In this document: piece after piece, positions 16,616-26,105 of the stretch
Numbering within the stretch: the first letter of the stretch is position 1
Layout of the letters: the number at the start of each line of letters is the position of its first letter
Assembly: GCA_020627655.1 (NCBI GenBank)
Contig: JAHDGM010000006.1
Location: 1 to 64,000 of the forward strand
Length of the DNA: 64,000 nucleotides
Source: Hellea sp.
GTDB lineage: Bacteria > Pseudomonadota > Alphaproteobacteria > Caulobacterales > Maricaulaceae
Direction: 5' to 3'
Notes under the pieces: generated by a model
What the model saw: only the letters and a program-made list of their open reading frames with translations
What the model was told of the DNA's origin: nothing
Databases searched by the model: none
Position numbers and translations under genes: made by a program

Positions 16616-17104
16616 CTATATTTCTTTTTCTTGTATGGTTTTATGCACATCATTCACCTGCATCAGCGCTGCAGAGCCATAATATTTAACAAATTCCACC
16701 TTGAAAATCCCGGCAGCTATTGAGGGATCGCTCTGAACCAAAGCTTCTGCTTCATCAATCGTCTCTACATTGAGGATAAACAACCCGCGTTTTTCACCGG
16801 CCTCCATGAACGGGCCTGCCAGAACCAGTTTTCCTTCTTCCGCCAGTCGGCCCATATTGGCAAAGTGACCCTTAAATAATTCGGCGCGCTCAGCCTCATC
16901 CGTAATGACCGCATCATTAGGTCCGGTCAAAAGTGTCGCGAAAATGTAAGATCGCATTCCGTAAGGGTCAGCACCGAGTTTTGCAGCTAGGGCAGAATTA
17001 TATTGTGACGTAGTTGCACTAGACGTTTCGGTTGTGTTTTGAGACTTTTGCGCTTGGCAAGCCGCCAACAAAACAAAGCTTAACAATAAGACTGTTGATT
17101 TCAT
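16616..17104 (-). CDS. YciI-like domain lipoprotein
   Basis: 162 residues. The N-terminus is a lipoprotein signal (LLSFVLLAAC, with cysteine at 16), followed by an S/T/Q-rich linker and a YCII-related dimeric alpha/beta barrel domain: YIFATLLTGPNDAVITDEAE, HFANMGRLAEEGKLVLAGPF and KRGLFILNV are typical. YciI proteins resemble ABM and muconolactone-isomerase folds and have few known functions. Finding a second ferredoxin-like barrel lipoprotein near the ABM lipoprotein at 14454 is notable. It is probably the first gene of the minus-strand trio. Confidence 0.7.
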   Translation of the reverse strand: MKSTVLLLSFVLLAACQAQKSQNTTETSSATTSQYNSALAAKLGADPYGMRSYIFATLLTGPNDAVITDEAERAELFKGHFANMGRLAEEGKLVLAGPFMEAGEKRGLFILNVETIDEAEALVQSDPSIAAGIFKVEFVKYYGSAALMQVNDVHKTIQEKEI

Positions 17105-17242
17105 CCCCGTTTCCTTCCTTTGGAATTGGCAATATCAAAAATTGTAACAACAAGTCAAAACGTAGTTTGATAAAGTCTAATCTCCCTTTCCAAGGCTTCA
17201 GGCCTCTGGCATTGTGTATTCCACGGTTGAAGGAGGGCTCAC

Positions 17243-17800
17243 GTGGCAAAAACACTAATAAAACCATCGTTTTGGAAAACCGCTTTTATCTTCGGCTTTC
17301 CGGCAGGGCTTTTAATCATTGGGTTTATGTTAGCCAGCTTTACATTTTTTGGCTTTAAAAGCGGTGCATCATCTATGGCGATTGGTTTTGCCTTGATGCT
17401 GTTTATCATGCTGTCTTTATTCTTCATCGGGATCAAAAATTTCCGCAATCAACAAAACGGTACGATTTCATTTGGTAAGGCCTTATTATTGGGTGTCGCC
17501 ATGGCCTTATTTTCGGCTCTGGCCTATACTCTGGTATGGGAAATTTACGTAGCTTTTACGGGCAATCGATTCATCATAGAATATACCGATCATCTCATCG
17601 AACTAGAGCGCGCTAAGAATGGCAGCGTTGAGGCTCTGTCGCAATTCATTCAAAAACAAGAGCTGATGAGAGAGAAATACGCTAATCGCAGTTACCGTAT
17701 GCCCGTAACTTTTATAGAAAATTTTCCCATGGGATGCATCGTGGCTTTAGTCGTAACATTTTTTCTGCACAAACCAAAGTTTTGGAGTCAAAAAGCCTAA
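17243..17800 (+). CDS. DUF4199-type membrane protein
   Basis: 185 residues with a GTG start preceded by AAGGAGGG at a good distance. There are four membrane helices (FIFGFPAGLLIIGFMLASFT, FALMLFIMLSLFFIG, LLLGVAMALFSALAYTLVW and a C-terminal helix around GCIVALVVTFFL) with a loop between the third and fourth containing a charged helix (LIELERAKNGSVEAL). This arrangement matches DUF4199, a family common in Bacteroidetes and some Alphaproteobacteria with no known function. Its stop overlaps the hutG start (TAATG), so hutG is probably translated in coupling with it. Confidence 0.7.
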   Translation: MAKTLIKPSFWKTAFIFGFPAGLLIIGFMLASFTFFGFKSGASSMAIGFALMLFIMLSLFFIGIKNFRNQQNGTISFGKALLLGVAMALFSALAYTLVWEIYVAFTGNRFIIEYTDHLIELERAKNGSVEALSQFIQKQELMREKYANRSYRMPVTFIENFPMGCIVALVVTFFLHKPKFWSQKA

Positions 17801-18729
17801 TGCCCGTCACTCTTATAGACCCTCCCAAATGGGCCGGTCGAACTGACCCTGAAGACGGTGATGGCGCCAGACGTTTTTACCATCTTATGGGTGATAATGC
17901 ACCGCGCGCTGTTTTAGGTTTTGCCTGTGAAGCAGGTGTCGCCAGAAATAAAGGCCGAATAGGCGCTGCCCAGGGCCCCGACGCTATTCGCAAAGGCCTT
18001 ATGTCACTTGCAGTTCCAACTGATGCGGGCAAAATAAAAGATCTTGGCGATATTCAGGTCACAGGCGATGATCTTGAGGCTGGACATACTCACCTATCAA
18101 TTGAGCTGGATAAAGCCTTGCGCCATCATAACCGGATTGTTGTTTTAGGAGGTGGCCACGAAACAGCCTTTGGGTCTTATTCCGGTCTGCGCCTCCATTA
18201 TCCTGATACTAAAATTGGGATCATTAACCTGGATGCTCATCTTGACCTGCGCGCTTTAGGCGAAGCCGGCCCGTCATCAGGGACGCCGTTTACCCAAATC
18301 CGTAACCTCGACCCCGGTGGTTTTGACTATCTATGTATTGGAGCCGCGCGAGAGAGCAATACCGAAGCATTGTTTCAAAGGGCCAAAGACTGGGGCGTAA
18401 ACGTTATCTATGATGACGCTATTTCTGCTGATCCCAAAATTGCTGACAAAGTCATTAATGCCATGGCTGACCGGAACGATATTTTATATTTAACCATCGA
18501 TCTTGATGTCTTGCCCCACTATCAAATGCCCGGTGTCAGTGCGCCAGCAGCGCGGGGCGTATCTCTGGAAATCATAGAAAGAATAATAGACCGGATTTTA
18601 GGTCTGGCTGAAATTGGAAAAATTACTCTGCCCCTGGCTGATATTGTAGAACTCTCCCCGCCCCATGACCGGGACGGCATGAGCGCTAAAACAGCCGCTT
18701 TTATCGCGCGGCGTCTATTGCTTGGTTGA
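17800..18729 (+). CDS. hutG: Formimidoylglutamase, arginase family (HutG)
   Basis: 309 residues from the ATG at 17800. It hydrolyses N-formimino-L-glutamate to glutamate and formamide, ending histidine breakdown. The arginase-fold manganese ligands are present: GGGHE (117-121), NLDAHLD (D145, H147, D149) and TIDLDVLP (D234, D236). The product of HutI feeds directly into it. It is separated from hutIHU by the genes at 14454-17800. Its 3' end overlaps the convergent gene at 18715 by 15 bases. Other arginase-family roles (agmatinase, guanidinobutyrase) are possible, but the context favours HutG. Confidence 0.9.
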   Translation: MPVTLIDPPKWAGRTDPEDGDGARRFYHLMGDNAPRAVLGFACEAGVARNKGRIGAAQGPDAIRKGLMSLAVPTDAGKIKDLGDIQVTGDDLEAGHTHLSIELDKALRHHNRIVVLGGGHETAFGSYSGLRLHYPDTKIGIINLDAHLDLRALGEAGPSSGTPFTQIRNLDPGGFDYLCIGAARESNTEALFQRAKDWGVNVIYDDAISADPKIADKVINAMADRNDILYLTIDLDVLPHYQMPGVSAPAARGVSLEIIERIIDRILGLAEIGKITLPLADIVELSPPHDRDGMSAKTAAFIARRLLLG

Positions 18730-20958
18730 TGGTTTGATTAGGTCTTTATGTGCTTTGGAAAACATGGTGCCTAAAAGATTAGAATAATCATCTGACCAAA
18801 CACCTATATAAGCATTTGGTGAGAGAGTTTGCCAATCAGATTTCCCTTCCGTCAAACGGTTTATATCCGACCCACGACCTAGAATTACCCCGCTACTGGA
18901 CGTGATAAAGTCTTTGTGAGGGTGCTCTGAAAAATCTGTCAGGTAAATATGGCGTGCGGATAACTCTGCATCACGGGCAAGATTTTCTACAACAGAATGA
19001 ATATCCAAAGCCCGGTTGGAAGTATGGAAAAACATCAAACCATCGGGCCGAAGTTTCTGGCGATAAAGCGCCAATGCCTCACGCGTAACCAGATGCGTAG
19101 GAATGGAATCGGATGAAAACGCATCAATGATAATAAAATCCTGAGATCCGTCTTTTATGTCCTCAATTTTCAATCGGGCATCACCAATGCGGATATCCGC
19201 ATCCGGAGCACATTCCGACAAAAAGCTGAAATATTTCGGATCACGAGCCATAGAGACAACTTTGGGATCAATTTCAAAATACGTCCAATTATCTTCAGCC
19301 TGCTCATAACAAGCCATAGCTCCGGCTCCGAGGCCGATCATTAAAACGTTCAGGTCTTTTTGATTTTCTCGCGCGAGCTGCAACGCCCGGTCAAAACTAT
19401 TCCCGTGCCCATAATATGCTAACGGTATACGGCGTAAATCGGCGGCCTGATACTGCACATTATGAACGGTATCGCCATGGGCGAATTTATGAACAATCCC
19501 CAATTCAGAAGGAACTTGCCGAACTCGCATAACGCCAAAAAACGAACGGTCCTGCATAATCACATTGCCATCGGAGCCCAAGACGAAAAGCGTGAGTACA
19601 ATTAATGCCAGCCCATCGATAAGAGATTTTATTGTAGTTTTATTAAATACACCGGCCGCAATAAGAATACACAGGACCAAAATTCCAATTCGAATTTGAT
19701 GGGACATGCCAACCCATCCGCTGATCAAATATATGGCTAAAATTAAAGTAGCCGCCAATAAATAACCGCCCAAACGACTCATATATTCTTTAGACGTTTG
19801 AGTGATTTCAGGCAGAGCTAATAGCGCCACTGCCAAAATCAAAATATACTCATAAACATTATTGAAAACCAGCGGCGAAATCAGCGCATTAAATATGCCG
19901 CCCAGTACGCCGCCTACCGACATCCAAATATAAAACTCTGTCAGACCTGCAACATCCGGCTTCCGCTGAACGAGATGCCCATGAAAAACCAAAGCAATCA
20001 CAAAATATGCCAGCAGGCTAAACCCGAAAGAAATCAGTACCCATTGCTTTAGAATAAAGCCCGCGATAAAGGCCATAACGATAGCCGCTTTTGCAAGAGG
20101 GGATATCTTTTCAAGCGAGAGGATAGGTTTGCGCGCAAATACAATAACAAAGGTCAGCAAATAGAGAGCCAGCGGAAATACCCATAACAGCGGCGCTGCT
20201 GCAACATTATTCGTCATATGAGACGTTAGGCCGAGCATCAGGCTGGATGGCACAAAAGCCAACACGACCCAGGAAACTCGTCTAGCCCCGGTAATTTTTT
20301 CAGATGTGTTTTCAGATGTGCCTTTTGGCTTTATCCAGTCCTTGATCCAGGCTCTATAGGCCAGAGCTGCAACACAAACCATAAACGCCACATAGATCCA
20401 GCTCCAATATCGAGTTTGATCCTGGAGACGCATAGCAGGCTCAACCAGCAAAGGATAAGAGCAGAGAGCCAGTAGGCTCCCCACATTGCTGGCTGCATAT
20501 AAAAAATAAGGATTATCCGCGTCCTCTACACCCGTATAGCTATACCAGCGCTGCAATAGCGGTGCATTGGCGGATAAAACAAAAAACGGGACGCCTATAG
20601 ATATTCCAAACAAAGCCAACAACCAAAAGGTCAGGGATCCATCATCAGGCGGTGTCCAGCCCTGCGCTACTGCGAGAGGTAAAAAGAAAAACCCCCAGGC
20701 GAGCAGACATAAATGAACCATGAATTGTGCCTTGACGGGCAGATAGCGGGTCAGCACATGCGCATAAATATAACCTGCCAGTAAGACAGCCTGGAAAAAT
20801 ACCATGGCCGTATTCCAGACATTAGACGCCCCGCCTAAAAGCGGTAAGGTCAGTTTGGCAAACAGGGGCTGAACGGAAAACACAAGGCAGGCGCTGATGA
20901 ACACGGCCAATGTGAATAAGCCTATCTGGCCGGACTGTTTCCGATCACCCGTTTGCAT
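18715..20958 (-). CDS. Membrane protein with C-terminal spermidine-synthase-like domain
   Basis: 747 residues. About 13-14 membrane helices occupy residues 10-470, followed by a spermidine-synthase-type Rossmann domain: NVLMIGLGAGAMACYEQ, TYFEIDPKVV, RIGDARLKIED and FIIIDAFSSDSIPTHLVTRE. This membrane-fused form is widespread in Proteobacteria. It is usually annotated as a fused MFS/spermidine synthase; polyamine synthesis by these proteins has generally not been shown, so the product is uncertain. It is convergent with hutG (15-base overlap) and appears monocistronic. Confidence 0.8.
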   Translation of the reverse strand: MQTGDRKQSGQIGLFTLAVFISACLVFSVQPLFAKLTLPLLGGASNVWNTAMVFFQAVLLAGYIYAHVLTRYLPVKAQFMVHLCLLAWGFFFLPLAVAQGWTPPDDGSLTFWLLALFGISIGVPFFVLSANAPLLQRWYSYTGVEDADNPYFLYAASNVGSLLALCSYPLLVEPAMRLQDQTRYWSWIYVAFMVCVAALAYRAWIKDWIKPKGTSENTSEKITGARRVSWVVLAFVPSSLMLGLTSHMTNNVAAAPLLWVFPLALYLLTFVIVFARKPILSLEKISPLAKAAIVMAFIAGFILKQWVLISFGFSLLAYFVIALVFHGHLVQRKPDVAGLTEFYIWMSVGGVLGGIFNALISPLVFNNVYEYILILAVALLALPEITQTSKEYMSRLGGYLLAATLILAIYLISGWVGMSHQIRIGILVLCILIAAGVFNKTTIKSLIDGLALIVLTLFVLGSDGNVIMQDRSFFGVMRVRQVPSELGIVHKFAHGDTVHNVQYQAADLRRIPLAYYGHGNSFDRALQLARENQKDLNVLMIGLGAGAMACYEQAEDNWTYFEIDPKVVSMARDPKYFSFLSECAPDADIRIGDARLKIEDIKDGSQDFIIIDAFSSDSIPTHLVTREALALYRQKLRPDGLMFFHTSNRALDIHSVVENLARDAELSARHIYLTDFSEHPHKDFITSSSGVILGRGSDINRLTEGKSDWQTLSPNAYIGVWSDDYSNLLGTMFSKAHKDLIKPSTKQ

Positions 20959-21021
20959 AGCCCAAGCCCCTTGATTAGCATCATAAAGGGCATGGGCTTA
21001 AACTATTAATTATCAGTGAAA

Positions 21022-21831
21022 CTATTGGTTAAGCTTAGCTTCTAGAGCATCGATACGCTTATTCTGATTAATAATATGAAGGGTTAGCTCTTCAATTTTT
21101 TCCAGTAGCTTGCCATTCATTGTATTCAGATCAACACCATCACGCCGCATATCTTCAGCGGACGCTATACCCGGCAGGTGACCCTGGGCCGCGATGAACT
21201 GCTCAACAGCAGCCAGAGACGCAAGCTCATATCCGCTGGAGAATACATGGTCAGCCGTTGACACGTGTTTGCCTTTAATGCGGATCACCCCATCACCGGC
21301 ATCTAAATGAATCACTGTATCGCCATCATCATTTTTAAGGGCAATATCACCTGCAGCGCCATTTCCGCCTGCATAAATATTAGCGCGTCCACCATCAATA
21401 TGAAGCCGCATTAACCCATCATCAGAGAATAGAGCGATATCGCCATTGTGACCGCCCCCGCCAACGCGAATGTTACCGTCACCACCATCCATAAAAACAG
21501 TTTGAGCGCCTTCTTCGTCGCGCAGCGCCAGATCTCCAGACGCTCCGTGACCGCCCATGGCCATATTTGCTGAGCCACCAAAAATTTCGACGGTCGTTTC
21601 ACCAACAGAGTTTTTCACATTTACATTGCCGGCATGGCCATGACCGCCAAGATTTATATCAGCGTCATTGCCATCAATATGAATTGTGTTCATACCCTCT
21701 TCATCGCGCAAGGAGATGTCCCCACCTGCACCGCCGCCGCCCAGTGCCAAATTGGCTGAATTACCATTTATGACTCCGGTTTCATCACCGGTTTCATTAC
21801 GAATATCCATTTTTCCGACCAGGTTCGTCAT
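21022..21831 (-). CDS. 31-residue-repeat protein with tail-fibre-like C-terminus
   Basis: 269 residues from the ATG at 21831 (AGGAG seven bases upstream; an earlier in-frame ATG lacks one). After a short start there are five consecutive repeats of exactly 31 residues, pattern x-x-A-N-I-x-L-G-G-x-G-x-x-G-D-I-x-L-x-D-x-x-G-x-x-x-x-x-I-D-G, each coded by 93 bases. The C-terminal ~80 residues (VFSSGYELASLAAVEQFIAA, then GHLPGIASAEDM, MNGKLLEKIEELT and a coiled coil) match the end of tail-fibre or adhesin-type proteins common in Bacteroidetes. No signal peptide is seen. The repeat suggests a beta-helical or beta-prism fibre trimerised by the coiled coil. Function unknown; lateral origin suspected. 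Confidence 0.7.
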   Translation of the reverse strand: MTNLVGKMDIRNETGDETGVINGNSANLALGGGGAGGDISLRDEEGMNTIHIDGNDADINLGGHGHAGNVNVKNSVGETTVEIFGGSANMAMGGHGASGDLALRDEEGAQTVFMDGGDGNIRVGGGGHNGDIALFSDDGLMRLHIDGGRANIYAGGNGAAGDIALKNDDGDTVIHLDAGDGVIRIKGKHVSTADHVFSSGYELASLAAVEQFIAAQGHLPGIASAEDMRRDGVDLNTMNGKLLEKIEELTLHIINQNKRIDALEAKLNQ

Positions 21832-21986
21832 AGTTTTCTCCTTAAAGATGAACAAAATTGAACTGAGTTCGTAACATAGAAATTTCCGCTGTCGAACCCT
21901 CTATACAGCGAAGTTCACCTGTTTGCTCACATCGTCTTTATATAAAGTGACTTGCCTTGCACGCAGGCACATCCAATATAGACTCC

Positions 21987-22469
21987 ATGACTAATTTCGA
22001 ACGCTATTCCATGTTATGGTTATTAGGACTAATCGCCATAATAGCCCTGTTTTACATTGTCCGAGCTGTGCTCGGTTATCAGCGAGTCGCTCAAGATGCA
22101 AAATCTGATTATATCTATAAGTCAGAAAACAACATGATCGATGACCGTATTTCAAAAGAAGGTTATATTCGCGCTTATAAGCGGTTTTATGCCCCGCGTA
22201 ATCATGCTTATATTGGCGGCGGAATTCTAGCCGTTGCTGTTTTGACGCCCTTGGCGCTAGGCTTCATACAATATGTCAGCATGTTTTTTTGGATCAACGC
22301 CGGACGGCCGCCTATTTATGCGCCTCACGGATTTGTCTGGCAGTTCATACAATATTTTGCAACGATCGCTTTCTGGGGCCTGATCGCATATACGGCCGCG
22401 CGGCTTTATCACCGGGGCGCGCCAAAATCTTTACGCGATGAAATGATGAGAGAACGCAAGGGAAAATGA
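21987..22469 (+). CDS. Small membrane protein, three helices, unknown function
   Basis: 160 residues from the ATG at 21987 (MTNFERYSMLWLLGL). Membrane helices lie near residues 9-26, 68-88 and 115-132, with a tyrosine-rich charged loop between the first two (YKSENNMIDDRISKEGYIRA). The C-terminus is basic. No named family recognised. Its stop overlaps the start of the VOC gene (ATGA), so the two are translationally coupled; a shared role is not evident. Confidence 0.65.
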   Translation: MTNFERYSMLWLLGLIAIIALFYIVRAVLGYQRVAQDAKSDYIYKSENNMIDDRISKEGYIRAYKRFYAPRNHAYIGGGILAVAVLTPLALGFIQYVSMFFWINAGRPPIYAPHGFVWQFIQYFATIAFWGLIAYTAARLYHRGAPKSLRDEMMRERKGK

Positions 22470-22933
22470 TGGAATATTTGCACACTATGATCCGGGTTTC
22501 GGATGTCGATGAGTCGTTAAGGTTTTTTTGTACGGGTTTGGGATTAAAAGAGTTGCGCCGCGTAGATAATGAAGCCGGTAGATTCACTTTGATTTTTCTA
22601 GCCAGTCCCGCCGATATAAAGCTTTCAGGCATTACTGAAATATCCTCCCCGCTGCCAAGCGGACTGCCCATGATCGAACTCACGCATAACTGGGACGAAG
22701 CCGGATATAATGAAGGCCGCAATTTCGGGCACATGGCTTATCGGGTCGAAAACATTTACGAAATTTGTCAGCACCTGCGCAATATGGGCTACGTTATTAA
22801 CCGTCCGCCGCGCGATGGTCATATGGCTTTTGTGAGATCACCTGATAATATATCTATCGAGCTTTTACAAAAGGGCGAACGTCTCGCCCCTATTGAGCCC
22901 TGGGCCTCTATGGAAAATACTGGAAAGTGGTGA
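22466..22933 (+). CDS. VOC-family metalloprotein, glyoxalase I-like
   Basis: 155 residues, one vicinal-oxygen-chelate module pair. The N-terminal MIRVSDVDESLRFFCTGLGL with TMIRV start, the ELTHNW segment, FGHMAYRVENI and the final ISIELLQKG match lactoylglutathione lyase: the metal ligands His, Glu, His and Glu appear as H6, E71, H92 and E132 approximately. GloA isomerises the methylglyoxal-glutathione hemithioacetal. Residues after TGLGL differ somewhat from classical GloA, so a related glyoxalase or dioxygenase role remains possible. It overlaps the upstream membrane gene and is convergent with rph. Confidence 0.75.
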   Translation: MMEYLHTMIRVSDVDESLRFFCTGLGLKELRRVDNEAGRFTLIFLASPADIKLSGITEISSPLPSGLPMIELTHNWDEAGYNEGRNFGHMAYRVENIYEICQHLRNMGYVINRPPRDGHMAFVRSPDNISIELLQKGERLAPIEPWASMENTGKW

Positions 22934-22951
22934 TCAACTCACCGCGCCAGC

Positions 22952-23668
22952 CTATTTCCCAACAGCTTTTTTCTGCAAATCGCACAGCTCGCCAATGCCT
23001 TTGCTGGCGAGGCGCATAAGCTCGGCCATTTGCTCTGCTGTAAAAGGTGTATCTTCGGCGCTGGCCTGAACTTCAATGACGCCTCCGCTTTCCGTAAGAA
23101 CAAAATTAGCATCAGCTTGCGCGGCGCTGTCTTCAATATATTCCAGATCAAGGCGGCATTCACCGTCCACAATCCCGGCTGAGACAGCAGCCATTTTATC
23201 TGTCACTGGATTTTCAGCAAGCGTTCCTGCATCCACAAGGCTTTGACAAGCCTGATAAAGTGCCACCCAAGCCCCTGTAATAGAAGCCGTCCGCGTACCA
23301 CCATCTGCCTGCATCACATCACAATCAATAATGATCTGCCGCTCACCCAATTTCTTAAGATCAATCGCCGCCCGCAGGGAACGTCCGATCAGGCGCTGAA
23401 TTTCAACGGTTCGGCCGCCCTGTTTGCCGCGGGTTGCTTCGCGGTTATTCCGGGTATGGGTCGAGCGGGGCAGCATGCCATATTCACCCGTAACCCAGCC
23501 TTTACCGGAGCCTTTCATCCAGCGCGGTACGTTTTCATCCACACTGGCCGTACATAAAACATGAGTATGCCCAAACCGGGCCAAACATGACCCTTCGGCA
23601 TAACGCGAAACCCCAGCCTCCAGAGTTACTGGTCTTAATTCATCACGTTTACGGTTTTCAGGTCTCAT
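22952..23668 (-). CDS. rph: Ribonuclease PH
   Basis: 238 residues, standard length. It trims tRNA 3' ends by phosphorolysis. The start [20 protein letters not shown] is diagnostic; [54 protein letters not shown] and [19 protein letters not shown] are conserved. In many Alphaproteobacteria rph is next to hrcA-grpE, divergent, as it is here, but the pair is interrupted by the AT-rich gene at 23673-24215. Confidence 0.96.
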   Translation of the reverse strand: MRPENRKRDELRPVTLEAGVSRYAEGSCLARFGHTHVLCTASVDENVPRWMKGSGKGWVTGEYGMLPRSTHTRNNREATRGKQGGRTVEIQRLIGRSLRAAIDLKKLGERQIIIDCDVMQADGGTRTASITGAWVALYQACQSLVDAGTLAENPVTDKMAAVSAGIVDGECRLDLEYIEDSAAQADANFVLTESGGVIEVQASAEDTPFTAEQMAELMRLASKGIGELCDLQKKAVGK

Positions 23669-23672
23669 GTTC

Positions 23673-24215
23673 TTATCCTATGCTTTCAGGAAGGCGACCA
23701 AAGATTAAATCCAAATGTCTTTTGAAATTTAATATTTTCTCTATTTGCTCTTTGTTAAATTTAAATAATTCGTGTTCTTCTAGTAAAGTTGTGTCTTTAA
23801 AATAAATTTTTGACCCACTTTTTTTACATAAGGCTTCCAATTCAATCTTAGTTGATAACCAGAAGTCTTCATTGTCCATAAATAAAAATGATGTATCTGT
23901 TGAGTATGCTGTAATTTCGGAAAAATAGATAAAGCTTCTTCTACGATATTTTACTTCGATTAACGTTCCTTGTCGTTCTGCATTCGTTACCATGAAGTCA
24001 GGCTGCTTTGATATGCGTCTTATTGCAACACTATCTCTGAATAATTCGTATTTTCTAAGTAAAACGATTTGAGGTTGGGTTGCTTCATAACCAAATCGAC
24101 AAAAGTCTAAACTTAATTCTTCGAATAACTGCTCGGCAACAGCTTCACCTATTCTACCTTTTATCAAGTTAAAATGATTTGTTTGTTTTGTTGACTTATT
24201 TGGCATTTGTTCCAT
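23673..24215 (-). CDS. PD-(D/E)XK nuclease-like protein
   Basis: 180 residues. It carries the arrangement of the PD-(D/E)XK nuclease core: a helix with [12 protein letters not shown] (E24), QPDFMV (D73), and TLIEVKY (E87 and K89), spaced as in restriction-endonuclease-like and resolvase-like folds. The C-terminal half has no recognised domain. The DNA is strikingly AT-rich (long runs of A and T) against the flanking rph and hrcA genes, and the gene stands just four bases from rph. This points to recent acquisition. A restriction, repair or defence role is possible; no methylase or partner gene is present nearby. Confidence 0.6.
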   Translation of the reverse strand: MEQMPNKSTKQTNHFNLIKGRIGEAVAEQLFEELSLDFCRFGYEATQPQIVLLRKYELFRDSVAIRRISKQPDFMVTNAERQGTLIEVKYRRRSFIYFSEITAYSTDTSFLFMDNEDFWLSTKIELEALCKKSGSKIYFKDTTLLEEHELFKFNKEQIEKILNFKRHLDLIFGRLPESIG

Positions 24216-24303
24216 TTCATCATAACTACTTTAGTTTGCACCTTTATCAATTTAAAAATACTCATCTTGAAACCGCTCACAAATTCCCCAAATATCCAGA
24301 ACA

Positions 24304-25380
24304 ATGACACTCATACCTGAAAACTTCACGCTATCCGATCTGGATACCCGCACACGGCGTATCTTTAAGGATATTGTCGAGAGTTATCTGGACACAGGGC
24401 AGCCTGTAGGATCTCGGACTTTGTCGCTTTCAGGCGGGCAGCGCTTATCGCCAGCCACCATCCGCAATACAATGGCCGATCTTGCCCATTTGGGCTTGCT
24501 ACAATCCCCTCATAAAAGCGCCGGACGTTTGCCAAGTCAGATCGGACTGCGCCTCTTTGTGGACGGTTTGTTAGAGGTTGGTGATCTCACCAGCCGTGAA
24601 CGTTCTGGTCTTGAAAATAAACTTAGTGCCAGCACTGACCCATCAAAAATGTTTGAGCAGGCTTCAGCCATGATGGCGGGCCTGGCCGGCGGGGCCGGTA
24701 TTGTTCTAACCCCGATTGACGCGCCCGCCCGAGCCGGGGCAGTCAAACATGTAGAATTTGTCAATCTGGATATGGAACAGGCTTTGGTCGTGATTGTCTA
24801 TGAGGACGGACGTGTGGAGAACCGGCTTATGGCAAGACCCTCCGGCCTGCTTCCGGCCTCACTGGAACGAGCTGGAAACTTTCTATCGGCGCGCCTGAAA
24901 GGCAAGCGCCTTAGCGAAGCCAAAGCCCAAATCATCGCCGAGATCAAATCTGGCCGCGCTCAAATAGATCAGGCCGCTGCCGGGCTGGTAGCACAAGGGC
25001 TTGCCGATTGGTCTGGTGGTCGGGAAATCAGCGAACGCGCGCTGATCGTCAGAGGCCGCGCGCAACTTTTGGAAAACATAGACGCTCAAGCTGATATCGA
25101 ACGCATTCAGATGCTATTCGAAGATTTGGAGCGAAAACAAGAACTGATCGAACTCTTGGATCTGACCGAAGATGCGGACGGCGTGAAGATATTTATCGGC
25201 ACTGAAAACCCATTATTTTCTCTGTCAGATTCTTCTGTCGTGATTGCACCTTACCGGGATTCTGATAAGAATATCATCGGCGCACTTGGCGTCATCGGAC
25301 CAACCCGGTTAAATTATGCTCGCATTATTCCCATGGTTGATTATACAGCGCAGCTTGTCGGGCGTTTGCTCCAAAAATAA
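24304..25380 (+). CDS. hrcA: Heat-inducible transcription repressor HrcA
   Basis: 358 residues. HrcA represses groESL and related genes by binding CIRCE elements and is activated by GroEL. The N-terminal winged helix (RIFKDIVESYLDTGQPVGSR, then LSPATIRNTMADLAHLGLL) and the HSAGR-like motif (SPHKSAGRLPS) are conserved, as is the C-terminal GALGVIGPTRLNYARIIPMV. It is followed by grpE 11 bases later. No CIRCE repeat was seen upstream of hrcA in this window. Confidence 0.95.
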   Translation: MTLIPENFTLSDLDTRTRRIFKDIVESYLDTGQPVGSRTLSLSGGQRLSPATIRNTMADLAHLGLLQSPHKSAGRLPSQIGLRLFVDGLLEVGDLTSRERSGLENKLSASTDPSKMFEQASAMMAGLAGGAGIVLTPIDAPARAGAVKHVEFVNLDMEQALVVIVYEDGRVENRLMARPSGLLPASLERAGNFLSARLKGKRLSEAKAQIIAEIKSGRAQIDQAAAGLVAQGLADWSGGREISERALIVRGRAQLLENIDAQADIERIQMLFEDLERKQELIELLDLTEDADGVKIFIGTENPLFSLSDSSVVIAPYRDSDKNIIGALGVIGPTRLNYARIIPMVDYTAQLVGRLLQK

Positions 25381-25391
25381 CAGGAAAGATA

Positions 25392-26021
25392 ATGGCTAAA
25401 AAACCTAAAAACGATATGGATACAGATCGCATGCCAACCGAGGAAGAGCTGGATGCCATTCAGGCTCAAATCGATGCCGCCTTTGCCGAACCCGGCACTA
25501 AAAAATCTGAGGCTCCAGCCGAAACCGCAAATGACGGCGAGAACAGCGACGAACGGGTGGCAGCTTTGGAGCTGGAAATCGCCAATATCAAAGATCAAGC
25601 CTTACGGGCTATGGCTGAAGCCGAAAATGTCAAAAAGCGGGCCGAGCGCGAAATCGCAGCCGCCAAAGTTTACGGTATTGAACGCTTTGCCACGGATGTT
25701 TTATCCGTCGTTGATAATCTGGGACGCGCCATTATGACCATGGACGGCAAAGCCAAAGCCGATCTTGGAGACAATGCTAAAAACCTGCTCGAAGGCATTG
25801 AACTGACAGAAAAAGAGCTTATCGCCGTGCTGGCCCGTCACGGAATCAAAGCCGTGCCCGGCAAAGGATCAAAATTTAACCCGAATTTTCATCAGGCCGT
25901 AGCACAAATTCCGTCCGATGAGGAAAAAGGTAATGTGGCCGAAGTGATGCAGGTGGGCTTTACCATTGGTGAGCGCACTTTGCGGGCTGCTATGGTTGCT
26001 GTCTCAACAGGTAAAGCATAA
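25392..26021 (+). CDS. grpE: Nucleotide exchange factor GrpE
   Basis: 209 residues. GrpE releases ADP from DnaK. It has an acidic, disordered N-terminus, a long coiled coil (ALRAMAEAENVKKRAEREIA), the RFATDVLSVVDNLGRAI helix and a beta domain (GKGSKFNPNFHQAVAQIPSD, GFTIGERTLRAAMVAV). It lies 11 bases after hrcA, the usual alphaproteobacterial pairing. Confidence 0.95.
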   Translation: MAKKPKNDMDTDRMPTEEELDAIQAQIDAAFAEPGTKKSEAPAETANDGENSDERVAALELEIANIKDQALRAMAEAENVKKRAEREIAAAKVYGIERFATDVLSVVDNLGRAIMTMDGKAKADLGDNAKNLLEGIELTEKELIAVLARHGIKAVPGKGSKFNPNFHQAVAQIPSDEEKGNVAEVMQVGFTIGERTLRAAMVAVSTGKA

Positions 26022-26105
26022 CGGAGCGCTCACATTCATGTGAATTTCTGTGACATGTATTCCTTAAGGACTATGCTATAGGGCTCCGAGAAACTGGAGT
26101 TCACT

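Noticed and set aside
22929-22943. Hairpin GGTGA-N5-TCACC between the VOC gene and rph as a terminator
   Set aside because: Only five base pairs, overlaps the stop codon and has no U-tract.
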